Notes: generated from the letters alone by a model not told the origin. Positions 1 to 9,824 are shown, counted from the first letter of the stretch. The stretch: DNA of 64,000 bases from JAKAWQ01 sp963745975 (GCA_963745975.1 CAVUZJ010000009.1:372001-436000); one strand, 5' to 3'. Numbers and translations: made by a program.

Positions 1-163
1 GCGCCTCCGGATGGCGGGCGAGGAGATCGCCGATCAGCGCGTCCGCCTCCGGATCGACCGGCGGCAACGGCGCCGGGGCGGTGGAGGGCACCGAGCCGCC
101 GCTGCCCGTGCCGGCCACCCGCTCGACGAACCGGGTGATGATCTCGCGTTCCTCGCTGGTCAT
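1..163 (-). CDS. DUF2076 family protein, N-terminal part (runs off the left edge)
   Basis: The first 54 codons of a gene read leftwards off the window. The translation starts MTSEEREIITRFVERV, has a Pro/Ser/Ala linker, then DPEADALIGDLLARHPEA. A short helical start of the form MTxxER followed by a DPEAEALI-like segment is the hallmark of DUF2076 proteins, which are small periplasmic or surface-associated proteins of unknown function in proteobacteria. The ATG lies 145 bp from glyQ and is divergent to it, so the two promoters must share the space between. The C-terminal part is not visible. Confidence 0.7.
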   Translation of the reverse strand, partial: MTSEEREIITRFVERVAGTGSGGSVPSTAPAPLPPVDPEADALIGDLLARHPEA

Positions 164-307
164 GGCTCCGATCCGCCCTTCGTTGCGCGCCGGATGTGGC
201 GCGGGGCGGAGGGGCAATCAAGCGGCTTCGCCGGCGCGTCCGTTCCTTGCCCGGGCCCGGCGGGGTCCGTAAGGTGCGCCGCACCACGCCGCCGCCGCGG
301 AAAGTCA

Positions 308-1174
308 ATGGATGCCACCCGACCCCAGAGCTTCCAGGAGCTGATCCTGCGCCTTTCCGCCTATTGGGCGGAGCAGGGCTGCGTGCTGCTTCAGCCCTAC
401 GACGTCGAGATGGGGGCCGGCACCTTCCATCCCGCGACGACGCTGCGCGCGCTTGGGCCGAGACCCTGGCGGGCGGCCTATGTGCAGCCCTCGCGCCGGC
501 CGACCGACGGGCGGTACGGCGAGAACCCGAACCGGCTCGGCCACTACTACCAGTTCCAGGCGCTGATGAAGCCCGTGCCGGAAGACCCGCAGGGCCTCTT
601 GATCGAGAGCTACCGCGCGCTCGGCATCGACCCGCTCGCGCACGACATCCGCTTCGTCGAGGATGACTGGGAGAGCCCGACGCTCGGCGCCTGGGGCCTC
701 GGCTGGGAGGTCTGGTGCGACGGGATGGAGGTGACGCAGTTCACCTATTTCCAGCAGGTGGGCGGGATCCCCTGCGCCGTTCCCTCGGTGGAGTTCACCT
801 ACGGGCTGGAGCGGCTGGCGATGTACGTGCAGGGCAAGGAGAGCATCTTCGAGCTCGATTTCAACGGCGCCGGCGTGAGCTACGGCGACGTGTTCCGCCG
901 CGCCGAACGGGAGATGAGCGTCTATAGCTTCGAACGGGCCGACACGGCGCTGCTGGCGCGGCACTTCGCCGACGCGGAGGCCGAGTGCGGGGCGCTGCTC
1001 GCGGCGCGGCTCGCCATTCCGGCCTACGACCAGTGCATCAAGGCGAGCCACCTCTTCAACCTGCTCGATGCGCGGGGCGTGATCAGCGTCGCCGAGCGGG
1101 CGGCGATGATCGGGCGGGTGCGGGCGCTGGCGAAGGGAAGCTGCGAGGCCTGGCTCGCGGGCGAGACCGGCTGA
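308..1174 (+). CDS. glyQ: glycine--tRNA ligase alpha subunit
   Basis: Alpha (catalytic) subunit of the bacterial alpha2beta2 glycyl-tRNA synthetase, 288 residues, a normal length for the family. The start at 308 gives MDATRPQSFQELILRLS, the usual N-terminus, although the frame is open further upstream. Family signatures are intact: GTFHPATTLRALGP, the YVQPSRRPTDGRYG segment and YYQFQALMKP, which build the class II active site for glycyl-adenylate formation. The stop is 3 bp before the beta subunit frame, so the two subunits are made from one operon together with ppdK. Confidence 0.97.
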   Translation: MDATRPQSFQELILRLSAYWAEQGCVLLQPYDVEMGAGTFHPATTLRALGPRPWRAAYVQPSRRPTDGRYGENPNRLGHYYQFQALMKPVPEDPQGLLIESYRALGIDPLAHDIRFVEDDWESPTLGAWGLGWEVWCDGMEVTQFTYFQQVGGIPCAVPSVEFTYGLERLAMYVQGKESIFELDFNGAGVSYGDVFRRAEREMSVYSFERADTALLARHFADAEAECGALLAARLAIPAYDQCIKASHLFNLLDARGVISVAERAAMIGRVRALAKGSCEAWLAGETG

Positions 1175-1177
1175 GGC

Positions 1178-3303
1178 ATGCCCGAACTGCTGCTCGAGCT
1201 CCTGAGCGAGGAGATCCCGCGCGCATGCAGGCCCGCGCGGCGGAGGATCTTTCCCGACTTTTGGCCGAGGCACTGGCGCCGCTCGCGCTCGAGGACGTGC
1301 GGACGTTTTGCGGGCCGCGGCGGATCGCGCTGGCGGCCGAGGTGGCGGCCGCCCTGCCCGCCCGGCGCGTGCGCGAGCGGGGACCGCGCGCCGGCGCGCC
1401 CGAGGCGGCGCTGGCCGGGTTCCTGCGCAAGCACGGCGCGGAGCGGAGGGAGCTGATCGAGGAGGCGGGGTACTGGGTGCTGGAGCGCGAGGAGAAGGCG
1501 GTGCCGGCGCGGGCGCGGATCGGCGAGGTTCTGCCGCCGCTGCTGCGCCGCTTTCCCTGGCCGAAATCGATGCGCTGGAGCACCAGCGGTTTCGTCTGGG
1601 TGCGGCCGCTCCGGCGGATTGTCTGCCTGCTCGAGGGCGTGGTGGTGCCGTTCGGCCTGGCCGAGGGCGAGGATGACGGGCACGGGCTCGTCTCGGACGA
1701 TCTGACCGAGGGCCATCGGTTTCTGGCGCCGGGGGCTTTTGCGGTTCGTTCCGCGACGGAATGGGAACGGGGGCTTGCGGAGCGGCGCGTTATCGTTTCG
1801 GCGGAAGAACGGCGGGCGCGCATCGCAGCGGGGATCGCGCGGCTCGCGGGCGAGAGCCGGCTTCGGCTCGCCGAGACCGATCCCGCGCTGCTCGACGAGG
1901 TCGCGGGGCTGGTGGAATGGCCGGTGGTGCTGATGGGCACGATCGATGAGCGATTCATGGACCTGCCGGCGGAAGTCATGCGAGTGACGATGCGGCTCAA
2001 TCAGCGCTATTTCGCGCTCGCCGAGGCGGACGGCGCGTTCGCGCGCAAATTCGCCTTCGCGGCCAATATCGAGGCGGCCGACGGCGGGGCGGCGATCGTC
2101 GCCGGGAACGAGCGCGTGCTGCGCGCGCGGCTTGCCGATGCGCGGCATTTCTGGGACCTCGACCGGCGCACAGGCCTCGAGGCGCGGGTGCCGAAGCTCG
2201 AGCATGTGACCTTCCACGCACGGCTCGGCAGCCAGGGCGCGCGGGTTCGAAGGATCGTCGATCTCGCGCGCGCGATCGCGCCTGCGATCGGCGCGCCGCC
2301 GGCGCTCGCGGAGCGCGCGGCGCTGCTCGCCAAGGCCGACCTGGTGAGCGGAATGGTGGGCGAGTTTCCGGAATTGCAGGGCGTGATGGGAAGCTATTAC
2401 GCGGAGAACGACGGCGAGCCCGCGAGTGTGGCGCGCGCGATCCGCGAGCACTACGCGCCCAAGGGACCGGACGACGAGGTGCCGGCCGAGCCGGTCTCGA
2501 TCGCGGTCGCACTTGCGGAAAAGCTCGATTTGCTCTGCGGTTTCTTCGCGATCGGCGAGAAGCCGACCGGTTCGGCCGACCCCTATGCGCTGCGGCGCGC
2601 CGCCCTCGGCATCGTCCGCATCGTCCGCGAGAGCGGGCTCCGGCTGAGGCTCGTTCCGCTGATCGAACGATGGCGCGCGTTCGTCGCCCTCGAGCACGCC
2701 GAGGAGCGCGCGATCCGGCCTGCCGCCGAGGCGCTCGAGACGTTGGCCGAGCAGGTTCTCGCCTTCATCGTCGAGCGGCTGCGCGTCCAGTTGCGCGCCG
2801 AGGGTGCGCGGCATGACGTGCTGGCCGCGGTGTTCGCCGCCGGCGGCGATGACGATCTCACGCTTCTGCTCGCGCGCACGAGCGCGGTCGCTGCCGTGCT
2901 CGGGACCGAAACCGGGGCCGATCTCTTCACCGCCTACCGGCGTGCGGCCAATATCCTCAGGATCGAGGAGAAGAAGGACGGGCCGTTCGACGCGCCGCCC
3001 GAGCCCGGCCTCCTGCGCGAGGCGGAGGAAAAGACGCTCGCCGAGGCGCTGGAGACCGCGCGGCGGGGGGCGGAGCACATGCTGAAGGACGAGCGCTTCG
3101 AGAAGGCGCTCGAAATTCTCTCCCCGCTCCGCGATCCGCTCGATGCGTTCTTCGAACGGGTCACGGTGAACGCAAAAGAGCCGGAATTGCGCCGCAATCG
3201 GCTGCAACTCCTCCAGGCCATGCGGAGCACCATCGACCGGATCGCCGATTTCTCGAAAATTGAAGCCCGGGACGAAACAAAAGAGGAGCGGATTCGAGCA
3301 TGA
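1178..3303 (+). CDS. glyS: glycine--tRNA ligase beta subunit, with an apparent 1-base frameshift near the start
   Basis: Beta subunit, about 708 residues if intact; it carries tRNA-binding and HD-like domains. The expected N-terminus MPELLLELLSEEIP is read from ATG 1178, but the rest (MQARAAEDLSRLLAEAL onward, to the stop at 3303) is in the next frame. The switch falls at 1217-1224, where one G would restore the usual EIPARMQ. As written, translation would have to start at ATG 1225 and lose the first 16 residues. The gene is normally essential and the remaining 2.1 kb is intact, so a sequencing indel is at least as likely as a real mutation. The last codon overlaps the ATG of ppdK (ATGA). Confidence 0.93.
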
Positions 3304-5984
3304 CGAAATGGGTCTACGGCTTTGGCGCCGGCCTCGCGGAGGGGCGGGCGGAGATGCGCAACCTGCTCGGCGGCAAGGGCGCGAACTTGGCCGAGATGGC
3401 CTCGATCGGGCTGCCGGTGCCGCCCGGCTTCACCATCACGACCGAGGTGTGCAGCGTTTACTATCGCAACGATCGCCAGTACCCCGACGATTTGCAGGCC
3501 GAGGTCGCGGCCGCCCTCAACCGGGTGGAAGAGGCGACCGGGCGGCGCTTCGGCGATCGCGCCAAGCCGCTCTTGGTCTCGGTGCGCTCCGGCGCGCGCG
3601 CCTCGATGCCGGGAATGATGGATACGGTGCTCAATCTCGGGCTGAACGACGCGACCGTGGAGGGGCTCGGCGCGGGGGCGAACGATCCGCGCTTCGCCTG
3701 GGACAGCTACCGCCGGTTCATCCAGATGTACGGCAACGTGGTGCTCGGCGTCGATCACCACCGCTTCGAGGAGATCATCGAGCACGCGCGCGAGGACGCC
3801 GGGCTGAGCGCGGACCCGGAGCTTTCCGCGCAGGACTGGCACCGCGTGGTCGCGGCGTACAAGGACCTCGTCGAGGCGGAGACCGGGCGGGCCTTCCCGC
3901 AGGACCCGGAGGAGCAGCTCTGGGGCGCGATCGGCGCGGTGTTCGGCAGCTGGATGAACCCGCGCGCGATCACCTATCGGCGCCTGCACGAGATCCCGGC
4001 CGAATGGGGCACGGCGGTGAACGTGCAGGCGATGGTGTTCGGCAACATGGGCGAGAATTGCGCGACGGGTGTGTGCTTCACGCGCGACCCTTCGACCGGC
4101 GAGAACGTGTTCTTCGGCGAATACCTGGTGAACGCGCAGGGCGAGGACGTGGTCGCCGGCATCCGCACGCCGGCGCCGCTCTCCAAGGCGCGCGCCAAGC
4201 CGGGCGAGCTCAGCATGGAAGAGGCGCTGCCCGAGGCTTATCGCGAGCTTTCCACGGTGCGCGAAACGCTCGAGCGCCACTATCGGGACATGCAGGACAT
4301 CGAGTTCACGGTCGAGCGCGGCCGGCTCTATCTGTTGCAGACGCGCAACGGAAAGCGCACCGCGGCGGCGAGCCTCCGGATCGCCGTGGAGATGGCGGGC
4401 GAGGGGCTGATCGACGAGAGCGAGGCGGTGGGACGCGTCGATCCGGCGAACCTCGACCAGCTGCTGCACCCGACGCTCGACCCGAACGCGCCGCGCAAGC
4501 TCTTTTCGCGCGGCCTGCCGGCGAGCCCCGGGGCCGCCTCGGGCGCGGTCGTGTTCAGCGCCGACGAGGCGGAGATGCGCGCCGCCAACGGCGAGGCCGT
4601 GGTGCTGGTGCGGATCGAGACGAGCCCCGAGGACATCCACGGCATGCACGCCGCGAAGGGCGTGCTGACCACGCGCGGCGGCATGACGAGCCACGCCGCG
4701 GTGGTGGCGCGGGGGATGGGACGGCCGTGCGTCGCCGGCGCCGGGGGGATCACGGTCGATTACGGCGCGCAGGTTCTTTCGGCGGGCGGAATGAGCGTGC
4801 GCGCCGGCGAGACGATCACCATCGACGGCGCGACCGGCGAAGTGTTCGTGGGCGTCGTCGCGATGGTCGAGCCCGCGCTCTCGGGCGACTTCGCGACCCT
4901 GATGGAATGGGCCGACCGCTTCCGCAAGCTCGGCGTGCGGGCGAATGCCGACACGCCGCTGGACGCCGAGACGGCGCGGCGCTTCGGCGCGGAAGGGATC
5001 GGGCTCTGCCGCACCGAGCACATGTTCTTCGAGCCGGAACGGATCGGCGCGGTCCGGCAGATGATCATGGCGGCCGACGAGACCGGCCGGCGGGCCGCGC
5101 TCTCGCGCCTGCTGCCGTTCCAGCGGCAGGATTTCGTGGCCCTCTTCCGGATCATGGCCGGGCTGCCGGTGACGATCCGGCTGCTCGACCCGCCGCTGCA
5201 CGAGTTCCTGCCCCACTCGGAGGGGGAGCTGGCGGAGGTAGCGCTGGCGCTCGGCGCCGACGTGGACGCGATGCGCCGGCGCGCGGCCGAGCTCGCCGAG
5301 GCGAACCCGATGCTCGGGCACCGCGGCTGCCGTCTCGGGATCAGCCACCCCGAGATCTACGCGATGCAGGCGCGCGCGATCTTCGAGGCCGCGGTCGCGG
5401 TCGGGCGCGAGACCGGCAATGCCCCGCTGCCGGAAATCATGATCCCGCTGGTGGCGACCAAGCGGGAGCTCGAAGTGACGCGGAGCCAGGTGGAACGCGT
5501 GGCGAAGCAGGTGTTCTTCGAGGCCGGGCAGGAAATTCCTTACACGATCGGCACGATGATCGAACTGCCGCGCGCGGCGCTGACGGCGGACCAGATCGCC
5601 GAGGCGGCCGACTTCTTCAGCTTCGGGACGAACGACCTGACCCAGACCACGTTCGGGCTCTCGCGCGACGATGCGGGAAAATTCCTGCCCCGCTACATCG
5701 AGATCGGCGTGCTCGCGAAGGACCCGTTCGTCTCCATCGATACCGAAGGCGTGGGCGCCCTGATGCGGATCGCGACCGAGAAGGGACGCGGACGCAAACC
5801 CGGGCTCAAGCTCGGCATCTGCGGCGAACACGGCGGCGATCCGGCGAGCATCGCCTTCTGCGAGACGATCGGGCTCGACTACGTCTCGTGCAGCCCCTAC
5901 CGGGTGCCGGTGGCGCGGCTCGCGGCGGCGCAGGCGGCGCTCGCGAGCGGGCGCGAGAAGGCCGCGCGCGCGGCGACGGCGTAG
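3300..5984 (+). CDS. ppdK: pyruvate, phosphate dikinase
   Basis: Interconverts pyruvate + ATP + Pi and PEP + AMP + PPi in the cytoplasm; 894 residues, full length. Domains in order: N-terminal ATP-grasp nucleotide-binding domain (NLLGGKGANLAEMA at the start), swivelling phosphohistidine domain with GGMTSHAAVVARGMG (His465 is the phosphocarrier), and a C-terminal PEP-binding TIM barrel with FGTNDLTQTTFG and LGICGEHGGDP. Its ATG overlaps the glyS stop, so it is translationally coupled to the glycyl-tRNA synthetase genes, an arrangement common in alphaproteobacteria. Transcription probably ends at the hairpin just downstream. Confidence 0.97.
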   Translation: MTKWVYGFGAGLAEGRAEMRNLLGGKGANLAEMASIGLPVPPGFTITTEVCSVYYRNDRQYPDDLQAEVAAALNRVEEATGRRFGDRAKPLLVSVRSGARASMPGMMDTVLNLGLNDATVEGLGAGANDPRFAWDSYRRFIQMYGNVVLGVDHHRFEEIIEHAREDAGLSADPELSAQDWHRVVAAYKDLVEAETGRAFPQDPEEQLWGAIGAVFGSWMNPRAITYRRLHEIPAEWGTAVNVQAMVFGNMGENCATGVCFTRDPSTGENVFFGEYLVNAQGEDVVAGIRTPAPLSKARAKPGELSMEEALPEAYRELSTVRETLERHYRDMQDIEFTVERGRLYLLQTRNGKRTAAASLRIAVEMAGEGLIDESEAVGRVDPANLDQLLHPTLDPNAPRKLFSRGLPASPGAASGAVVFSADEAEMRAANGEAVVLVRIETSPEDIHGMHAAKGVLTTRGGMTSHAAVVARGMGRPCVAGAGGITVDYGAQVLSAGGMSVRAGETITIDGATGEVFVGVVAMVEPALSGDFATLMEWADRFRKLGVRANADTPLDAETARRFGAEGIGLCRTEHMFFEPERIGAVRQMIMAADETGRRAALSRLLPFQRQDFVALFRIMAGLPVTIRLLDPPLHEFLPHSEGELAEVALALGADVDAMRRRAAELAEANPMLGHRGCRLGISHPEIYAMQARAIFEAAVAVGRETGNAPLPEIMIPLVATKRELEVTRSQVERVAKQVFFEAGQEIPYTIGTMIELPRAALTADQIAEAADFFSFGTNDLTQTTFGLSRDDAGKFLPRYIEIGVLAKDPFVSIDTEGVGALMRIATEKGRGRKPGLKLGICGEHGGDPASIAFCETIGLDYVSCSPYRVPVARLAAAQAALASGREKAARAATA

Positions 5985-5989
5985 GAAGG

Positions 5990-6011
5990 CCAGGGGGCTC
6001 TGCCCCCTTGG
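5990..6011. terminator. bidirectional terminator-like hairpin
   Basis: A near-perfect palindrome, ccagggggc-tct-gcccccttgg, lies 6 bp after the ppdK stop and 8 bp before the stop of the convergent nitronate monooxygenase gene. There is no clear T-run. The core GGGGGCTCTGCCCCC is the same as in the hairpin cluster at 12929-13096, so it may be a member of a dispersed repeat family used here as a terminator. Confidence 0.6.
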
Positions 6012-6018
6012 TCTTGCG

Positions 6019-7089
6019 TTAATCCGGCAGGAGCGATCGGGCGGCGAGGGCGCCTGCCGCCTGATCGACGAGCTCGGCGATGATGGCAGCCGTCGGCTGG
6101 ACGGCGGCGACCATGCCGACGGACTGGCCGGCCATGACCGAGCCTTCCTCGACGTCGCCTTCGAGGACCGCGCGCTTGAGCGCGCCGGCCCAGAAATGCT
6201 CGATGGCGAGCTGCGCCTCCTGGCGGGTGAGCGCGCCGGCCTGGAAGCGGGCGAGGGTCTCGCGCTGGTGCTCGAGGAAGTGGTGGGTGCCGGCATTGGC
6301 GAGGCCGCGGACGGGGATGACGGGAAAGCGGTCGTCGAGCTGGATCGAGGGCACGGCGTCGCGTGCGGAGGCGCGGACGAAGGCCTCCTTGAAGCGCGGG
6401 TGGGCGATCGATTCGCTCGAGGCGGCGAAGCGGGTGCCGAGCTGCGCGCCCGAGGCGCCCATCTCGAGGAAGGCGAGGATGGCCTCGCCGCGGCCAAGCC
6501 CGCCGGCGACGAACACGGGAATCTCGCGGATGTAGGGCAGGATCTCCTGGGCGAGCACGGTGAGCGAGACCGGGCCGATATGGCCGCCGGCCTCCGAGCC
6601 CTCGATGACGAGCGCGTCGGCGCCGGCCTTGACCAGCCGGCGGGCGAAGACGAGTGCGGGGGCGAAGCAGATGAGCTTGGCGCCGCCCTCCTTGACCATG
6701 CTCGCGGTGCGGACGTGGGGCACCCCGCCGGCGAGCACGATGTGGGTGACGCGGGCCGCGAGCGTGACGCGGATGAGCGCCTCGAGCTCCGGGTGCATGG
6801 TGATGAGGTTGACGCCGAAGGGGCGGGAGGTCAGCGCCTGGGTCGCTTCGATCTCCGCGGCGAGCTGGTCGGGGTTCATCGCGCCGCAGGCGATGACGCC
6901 GAAGCCGCCGGCGTTCGAGATGGCGGCGACCAGATGGCGCTCGCTCACCCACGTCATCGCGCCGCCCATGATGCCGACCTCGCAGCCGAGGAAGCGCGTG
7001 CCGCGCGCCCAGAGCGCGTCGAGCCGGGCGCGGGCGAGCGAATGCCCGGTCGCCGGCGGTGCCAAGGGGGCGGTGACGTCAGGCGACAT
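6019..7089 (-). CDS. nitronate monooxygenase family protein
   Basis: FMN-dependent TIM-barrel enzyme of the 2-nitropropane dioxygenase/nitronate monooxygenase family, 356 residues, oxidising alkyl nitronates or acting as a related flavin reductase. Seen: an N-terminal CEVGIMGGAMTWVSERHL segment (flavin contact), NLITMHPE, and GSEAGGHIGP, whose His matches the catalytic His of the family. The ATG at 7089 is chosen because it gives MSPDVTAPLAPP and overlaps the aspartokinase stop by 11 bp, suggesting coupled translation. An alternative start 12 codons upstream lies inside lysC. The true substrate cannot be told from sequence. Confidence 0.88.
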   Translation of the reverse strand: MSPDVTAPLAPPATGHSLARARLDALWARGTRFLGCEVGIMGGAMTWVSERHLVAAISNAGGFGVIACGAMNPDQLAAEIEATQALTSRPFGVNLITMHPELEALIRVTLAARVTHIVLAGGVPHVRTASMVKEGGAKLICFAPALVFARRLVKAGADALVIEGSEAGGHIGPVSLTVLAQEILPYIREIPVFVAGGLGRGEAILAFLEMGASGAQLGTRFAASSESIAHPRFKEAFVRASARDAVPSIQLDDRFPVIPVRGLANAGTHHFLEHQRETLARFQAGALTRQEAQLAIEHFWAGALKRAVLEGDVEEGSVMAGQSVGMVAAVQPTAAIIAELVDQAAGALAARSLLPD

Positions 7090-8296
7090 CGAGGCCGTAT
7101 GCCGTGTGCAGCGCGCGCACCGCAAGCTCGGTGTATTCGGCGCCGACCAGTACGCTCACCTTGATCTCGCTGGTTGATATGACCTGGATGTTGATCGCCT
7201 TTTCGGCGAGGGCGCGGAACATCATGCTGGCGACGCCCGCGTGGGTGCGCATGCCGACGCCGACGACGCTGATCTTGGCGACGTCCGAGTCCGCGGCGAT
7301 CTCGGCGTAGCCGATGGCCTCGCGCGCCTCGTCGATGAGCTTGCGCGCGCGCGGCAAATCCGCCTTGCCGAGCGTGAAGGTGAGATCGGTGGTGCCGTCG
7401 GCGGCGACGTTCTGGACGATCATGTCCACGTTGACGTTGGCGGCCGCGAGCGGGCCGAAGAGGGAGGCCGCGATGCCGGGCCGGTCCGGCACGCGGCGGA
7501 CGGTGATCTTCGCCTCGTCGCGCGAATAGGCGATGCCGGCGACCATTGGCTTTTCCACGATTTCGTCCTCATCCACGACCAGCGTGCCCGGTGCGTCCGT
7601 GAAGCTCGACCGCACCTGCACGCGCACGCGCTCCTTCATCGCAAGCTCGACGCTGCGCGTCTGCAAGACCTTCGCGCCGACCGAGGCGAGCTCGAGCATC
7701 TCCTCGTAGGCGATCCTAGCGAGTTTCCTCGCCTTCGCAACAATTCTCGGATCCGTCGTGTAAACTCCGTCAACATCCGTATAGATATCGCAACGTTCAG
7801 CGCCGAGTGCGGCGGCGAGTGCCACCGCGGAGAGATCGCCGCCGCCGCGTCCGAGCGTGGTGACGCGGTGGTCGGGCCCGAGGCCCTGGAAGCCCGTGAC
7901 CACCGGCACCTGGCCCGCCGCCATGCGCCGGATGAGCGTTTCGCCGGCGATCCGCTCGATGCGCGCGGCACCATGCGCGCCGTCGGTCGCGATCGGGATC
8001 TGCCAGCCCTGCCAGGAGCGCGCCTCGACGCCCGCGGCCTGGAGCGCGATCGCAAGCAGCCCGGCGCTCACCTGCTCGCCGGCGGCGAGAACGGCGTCGT
8101 ACTCGCGGGCGTCGTGGAGGGGCGAGAGCGCCTGGCACCAGCCGACGAGCCGGTTGGTCTCGCCGGCCATGGCCGAGACCACGACCGCCACTTCGTTGCC
8201 CGCGGCGACCTCGCGCGCCACGCGGCCGGCCGCGGCGCGGATGCGGTCGAGGTCGGCGACGGAGGTGCCGCCGAACTTCATGACGATGCGGGCCAT
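7079..8296 (-). CDS. lysC: aspartate kinase
   Basis: Phosphorylates L-aspartate, the first step towards lysine, threonine and methionine. 405 residues, typical for the monofunctional form. The N-terminus MARIVMKFGGTSVADLDRIR contains the KFGGTSV kinase signature; the C-terminal third carries two ACT repeats (e.g. AKITVRRVPDRPGIAASLFG and AKISVVGVGMRTHAGVASMM) that normally bind lysine or threonine for feedback inhibition. The start at 8296 is set by this conserved N-terminus even though the frame is open upstream. It is divergent from ubiG with 85 bp between the starts. Confidence 0.97.
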   Translation of the reverse strand: MARIVMKFGGTSVADLDRIRAAAGRVAREVAAGNEVAVVVSAMAGETNRLVGWCQALSPLHDAREYDAVLAAGEQVSAGLLAIALQAAGVEARSWQGWQIPIATDGAHGAARIERIAGETLIRRMAAGQVPVVTGFQGLGPDHRVTTLGRGGGDLSAVALAAALGAERCDIYTDVDGVYTTDPRIVAKARKLARIAYEEMLELASVGAKVLQTRSVELAMKERVRVQVRSSFTDAPGTLVVDEDEIVEKPMVAGIAYSRDEAKITVRRVPDRPGIAASLFGPLAAANVNVDMIVQNVAADGTTDLTFTLGKADLPRARKLIDEAREAIGYAEIAADSDVAKISVVGVGMRTHAGVASMMFRALAEKAINIQVISTSEIKVSVLVGAEYTELAVRALHTAYGLDVA

Positions 8297-8381
8297 TCCG
8301 TTCCTTATCCCCTGGCGCCGGTTGCCGGCGGCAAGGGGCGGCACACATACTGGCGGGCGGGGAAGGGGGCAACAGGCGGCG

Positions 8382-9092
8382 ATGCAGGGCACGAGCGCCG
8401 ATGAGGCGGAGATCGCCCGGTTCGGGCGGCTGGCGAGGGACTGGTGGGACCCGGCCGGCCCGATGCGGCCGCTGCACAGGATGAACGCGCTCCGCGTCCG
8501 CTGGATCGCCGAGCGGGTGCGCCGGCATTTCCCGGCGCCGGCCGGGCTTGCGCTCCTCGATGTCGGGTGCGGGGCGGGGCTCGCGTCCGAGGCGCTGGCG
8601 CGGGAGCGTTTCTCCGTCCTTGGCATCGACGCCTCGGAGCCGCTGATCGCGGTGGCGCGGGAGCACGCGGAGGGAGGGGAACTGGCGGTTTCCTACCGGG
8701 TGGCGCTGCCGGAGGAGTTGGCGGCGGAGGGTGCGGTTTTTTCGGTGATCACGGCGCTCGAGGTGATCGAGCACGTGCCCGATCCCGGCGCGTTTCTCGG
8801 CACGCTCTCCGCCCTCCTCGCTCCGGGCGGGCTGATGTTCCTCTCGACGATCAGCCGCACGCTCGAGGCGCTGATCATGGCGAAGATCGGCGCCGAGTAC
8901 GTGCTTAGGATTCTGCCACCCGGGACGCACGACTGGCGGCGGTTCGTGCGCCCCGCCGAGATGGACCGGCTGCTTGGCGCGGCCGGGCTCAGGCTCGCCG
9001 ACCTAGCGGGGATGAATTTCGACCCGCTGAGAGGAACGTGGCGGGAGAGCCGCGACCTCGCGGTGAACTACATCCTCATGGCAGCGGGTTAG
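8382..9092 (+). CDS. ubiG: ubiquinone biosynthesis O-methyltransferase
   Basis: SAM-dependent methyltransferase performing the two O-methylations of ubiquinone synthesis, on the inner face of the cytoplasmic membrane. 236 residues, normal length. The ATG at 8382 yields MQGTSADEAEIARFGRLARD followed by the WWDPAGPMRPLHRMN segment characteristic of UbiG, then the SAM-binding glycine motif LLDVGCGAGLASE and the acidic loop at the end of the second strand (GIDAS). Gene order lysC-ubiG divergent is common in alphaproteobacteria. The stop sits in a 14-bp palindrome shared with the convergent gene. Confidence 0.96.
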   Translation: MQGTSADEAEIARFGRLARDWWDPAGPMRPLHRMNALRVRWIAERVRRHFPAPAGLALLDVGCGAGLASEALARERFSVLGIDASEPLIAVAREHAEGGELAVSYRVALPEELAAEGAVFSVITALEVIEHVPDPGAFLGTLSALLAPGGLMFLSTISRTLEALIMAKIGAEYVLRILPPGTHDWRRFVRPAEMDRLLGAAGLRLADLAGMNFDPLRGTWRESRDLAVNYILMAAG

Positions 9093-9105
9093 CTTTAGCT
9101 AAAGC
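9092..9105. other. 14-bp palindrome carrying the stop codons of two convergent genes
   Basis: GCTTTAGCTAAAGC is a perfect palindrome. Its outer bases complete the TAG stop of ubiG on the plus strand and its centre holds the TAG stop of the unknown gene on the minus strand. It could fold as a weak stem, but it is short for a terminator. Confidence 0.45.
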
Positions 9106-9824
9106 GCCTTGGCCTGCCAGGCGAAGACGGCGCGAAGGCGCTCGACCGCGCGGTCGGTCATCGCTTTCGCCCCGCGCATGCGCTCGCGGCGGCCGAGCGT
9201 CTCCTCGAGCCTTCTGACGCGCGCCTCGTCGATGGCGGGCGATGCGTTCTCGCCGCCCACATCGCAGACGCGGTCGAGCAGCTCGATCGCCTTCCTCCAG
9301 TACCATGGGCGCGAGGCGGCATCCGGAGCTTCGATGGCGCAGAAGCAAAGCAGGCTGGCCACCGCCGCGGCGAGCTTGCACCGGGCGGGACCATCGGCAT
9401 CGGCGTCGCGCGCATGGGTGAGATCGAAGAGCCGGCTGCTCAGCTCGCGGAACTCGGTCGTCCGCCGCCAGCCCCTGAGGCAGCCGCGCGCCAGGAAATC
9501 CGCGCAGATACGGGGCAGGATCTCCTTTTCGGTCACGTTCCGGAGCAGTGCGGCACGCTCGCCGTCGCGCCCGTCGTTGGTGCCGATGATTCGCGGCACG
9601 AACGGCTTGAGCTCCTGGCGCATCGTGATGGGCATTGCGTCGTTGATCCGGACCGCGAGCTCGCGGATCAGGGGCGAGGCGGTGGCCGGGCGGTCGGAAT
9701 GGCCTTCGCCGGCGAGGTACGCAACGAAGGACATCACGCAAAGCTTCCCCGTGCGCGGGTCGCCGGCTCCCTTCACCAGCTCGACCTGGCGATAGAGTCG
9801 CTCCAGTCTTTCATCGATGATCAT
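9099..9824 (-). CDS. conserved protein of unknown function with a GEGHSD...SPLIR motif
   Basis: 241 residues, no signal peptide or membrane segment, rich in Arg/Ala/Leu and probably all helical. The start at 9824 is supported by an AGGAG 9 bp upstream. The region around residues 39-64 (AGEGHSD, then ASPLIRELAVRINDAMP) followed by VPRIIGTNDGRD resembles a family of uncharacterised proteins I recall from actinobacteria and some proteobacteria, whose members share the pattern GExHSDxPxxxSPxIRxxxxxxND; this is from memory. No function is known to me. It sits alone, with 442 bp of apparently non-coding DNA before it. Confidence 0.8.
   Translation of the reverse strand: MIIDERLERLYRQVELVKGAGDPRTGKLCVMSFVAYLAGEGHSDRPATASPLIRELAVRINDAMPITMRQELKPFVPRIIGTNDGRDGERAALLRNVTEKEILPRICADFLARGCLRGWRRTTEFRELSSRLFDLTHARDADADGPARCKLAAAVASLLCFCAIEAPDAASRPWYWRKAIELLDRVCDVGGENASPAIDEARVRRLEETLGRRERMRGAKAMTDRAVERLRAVFAWQAKAL

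Noticed and set aside
164..307. Glycine riboswitch or T-box before glyQ
   Set aside because: The 144-bp divergent spacer shows no recognisable aptamer or terminator structure.
2934..6497. A 1187-codon open frame on the minus strand across glyS and ppdK
   Set aside because: Its translation is Arg/Pro/Ala/His-rich without motifs and lies fully antisense to two well-conserved genes; it is the mirror of GC-rich codon use.
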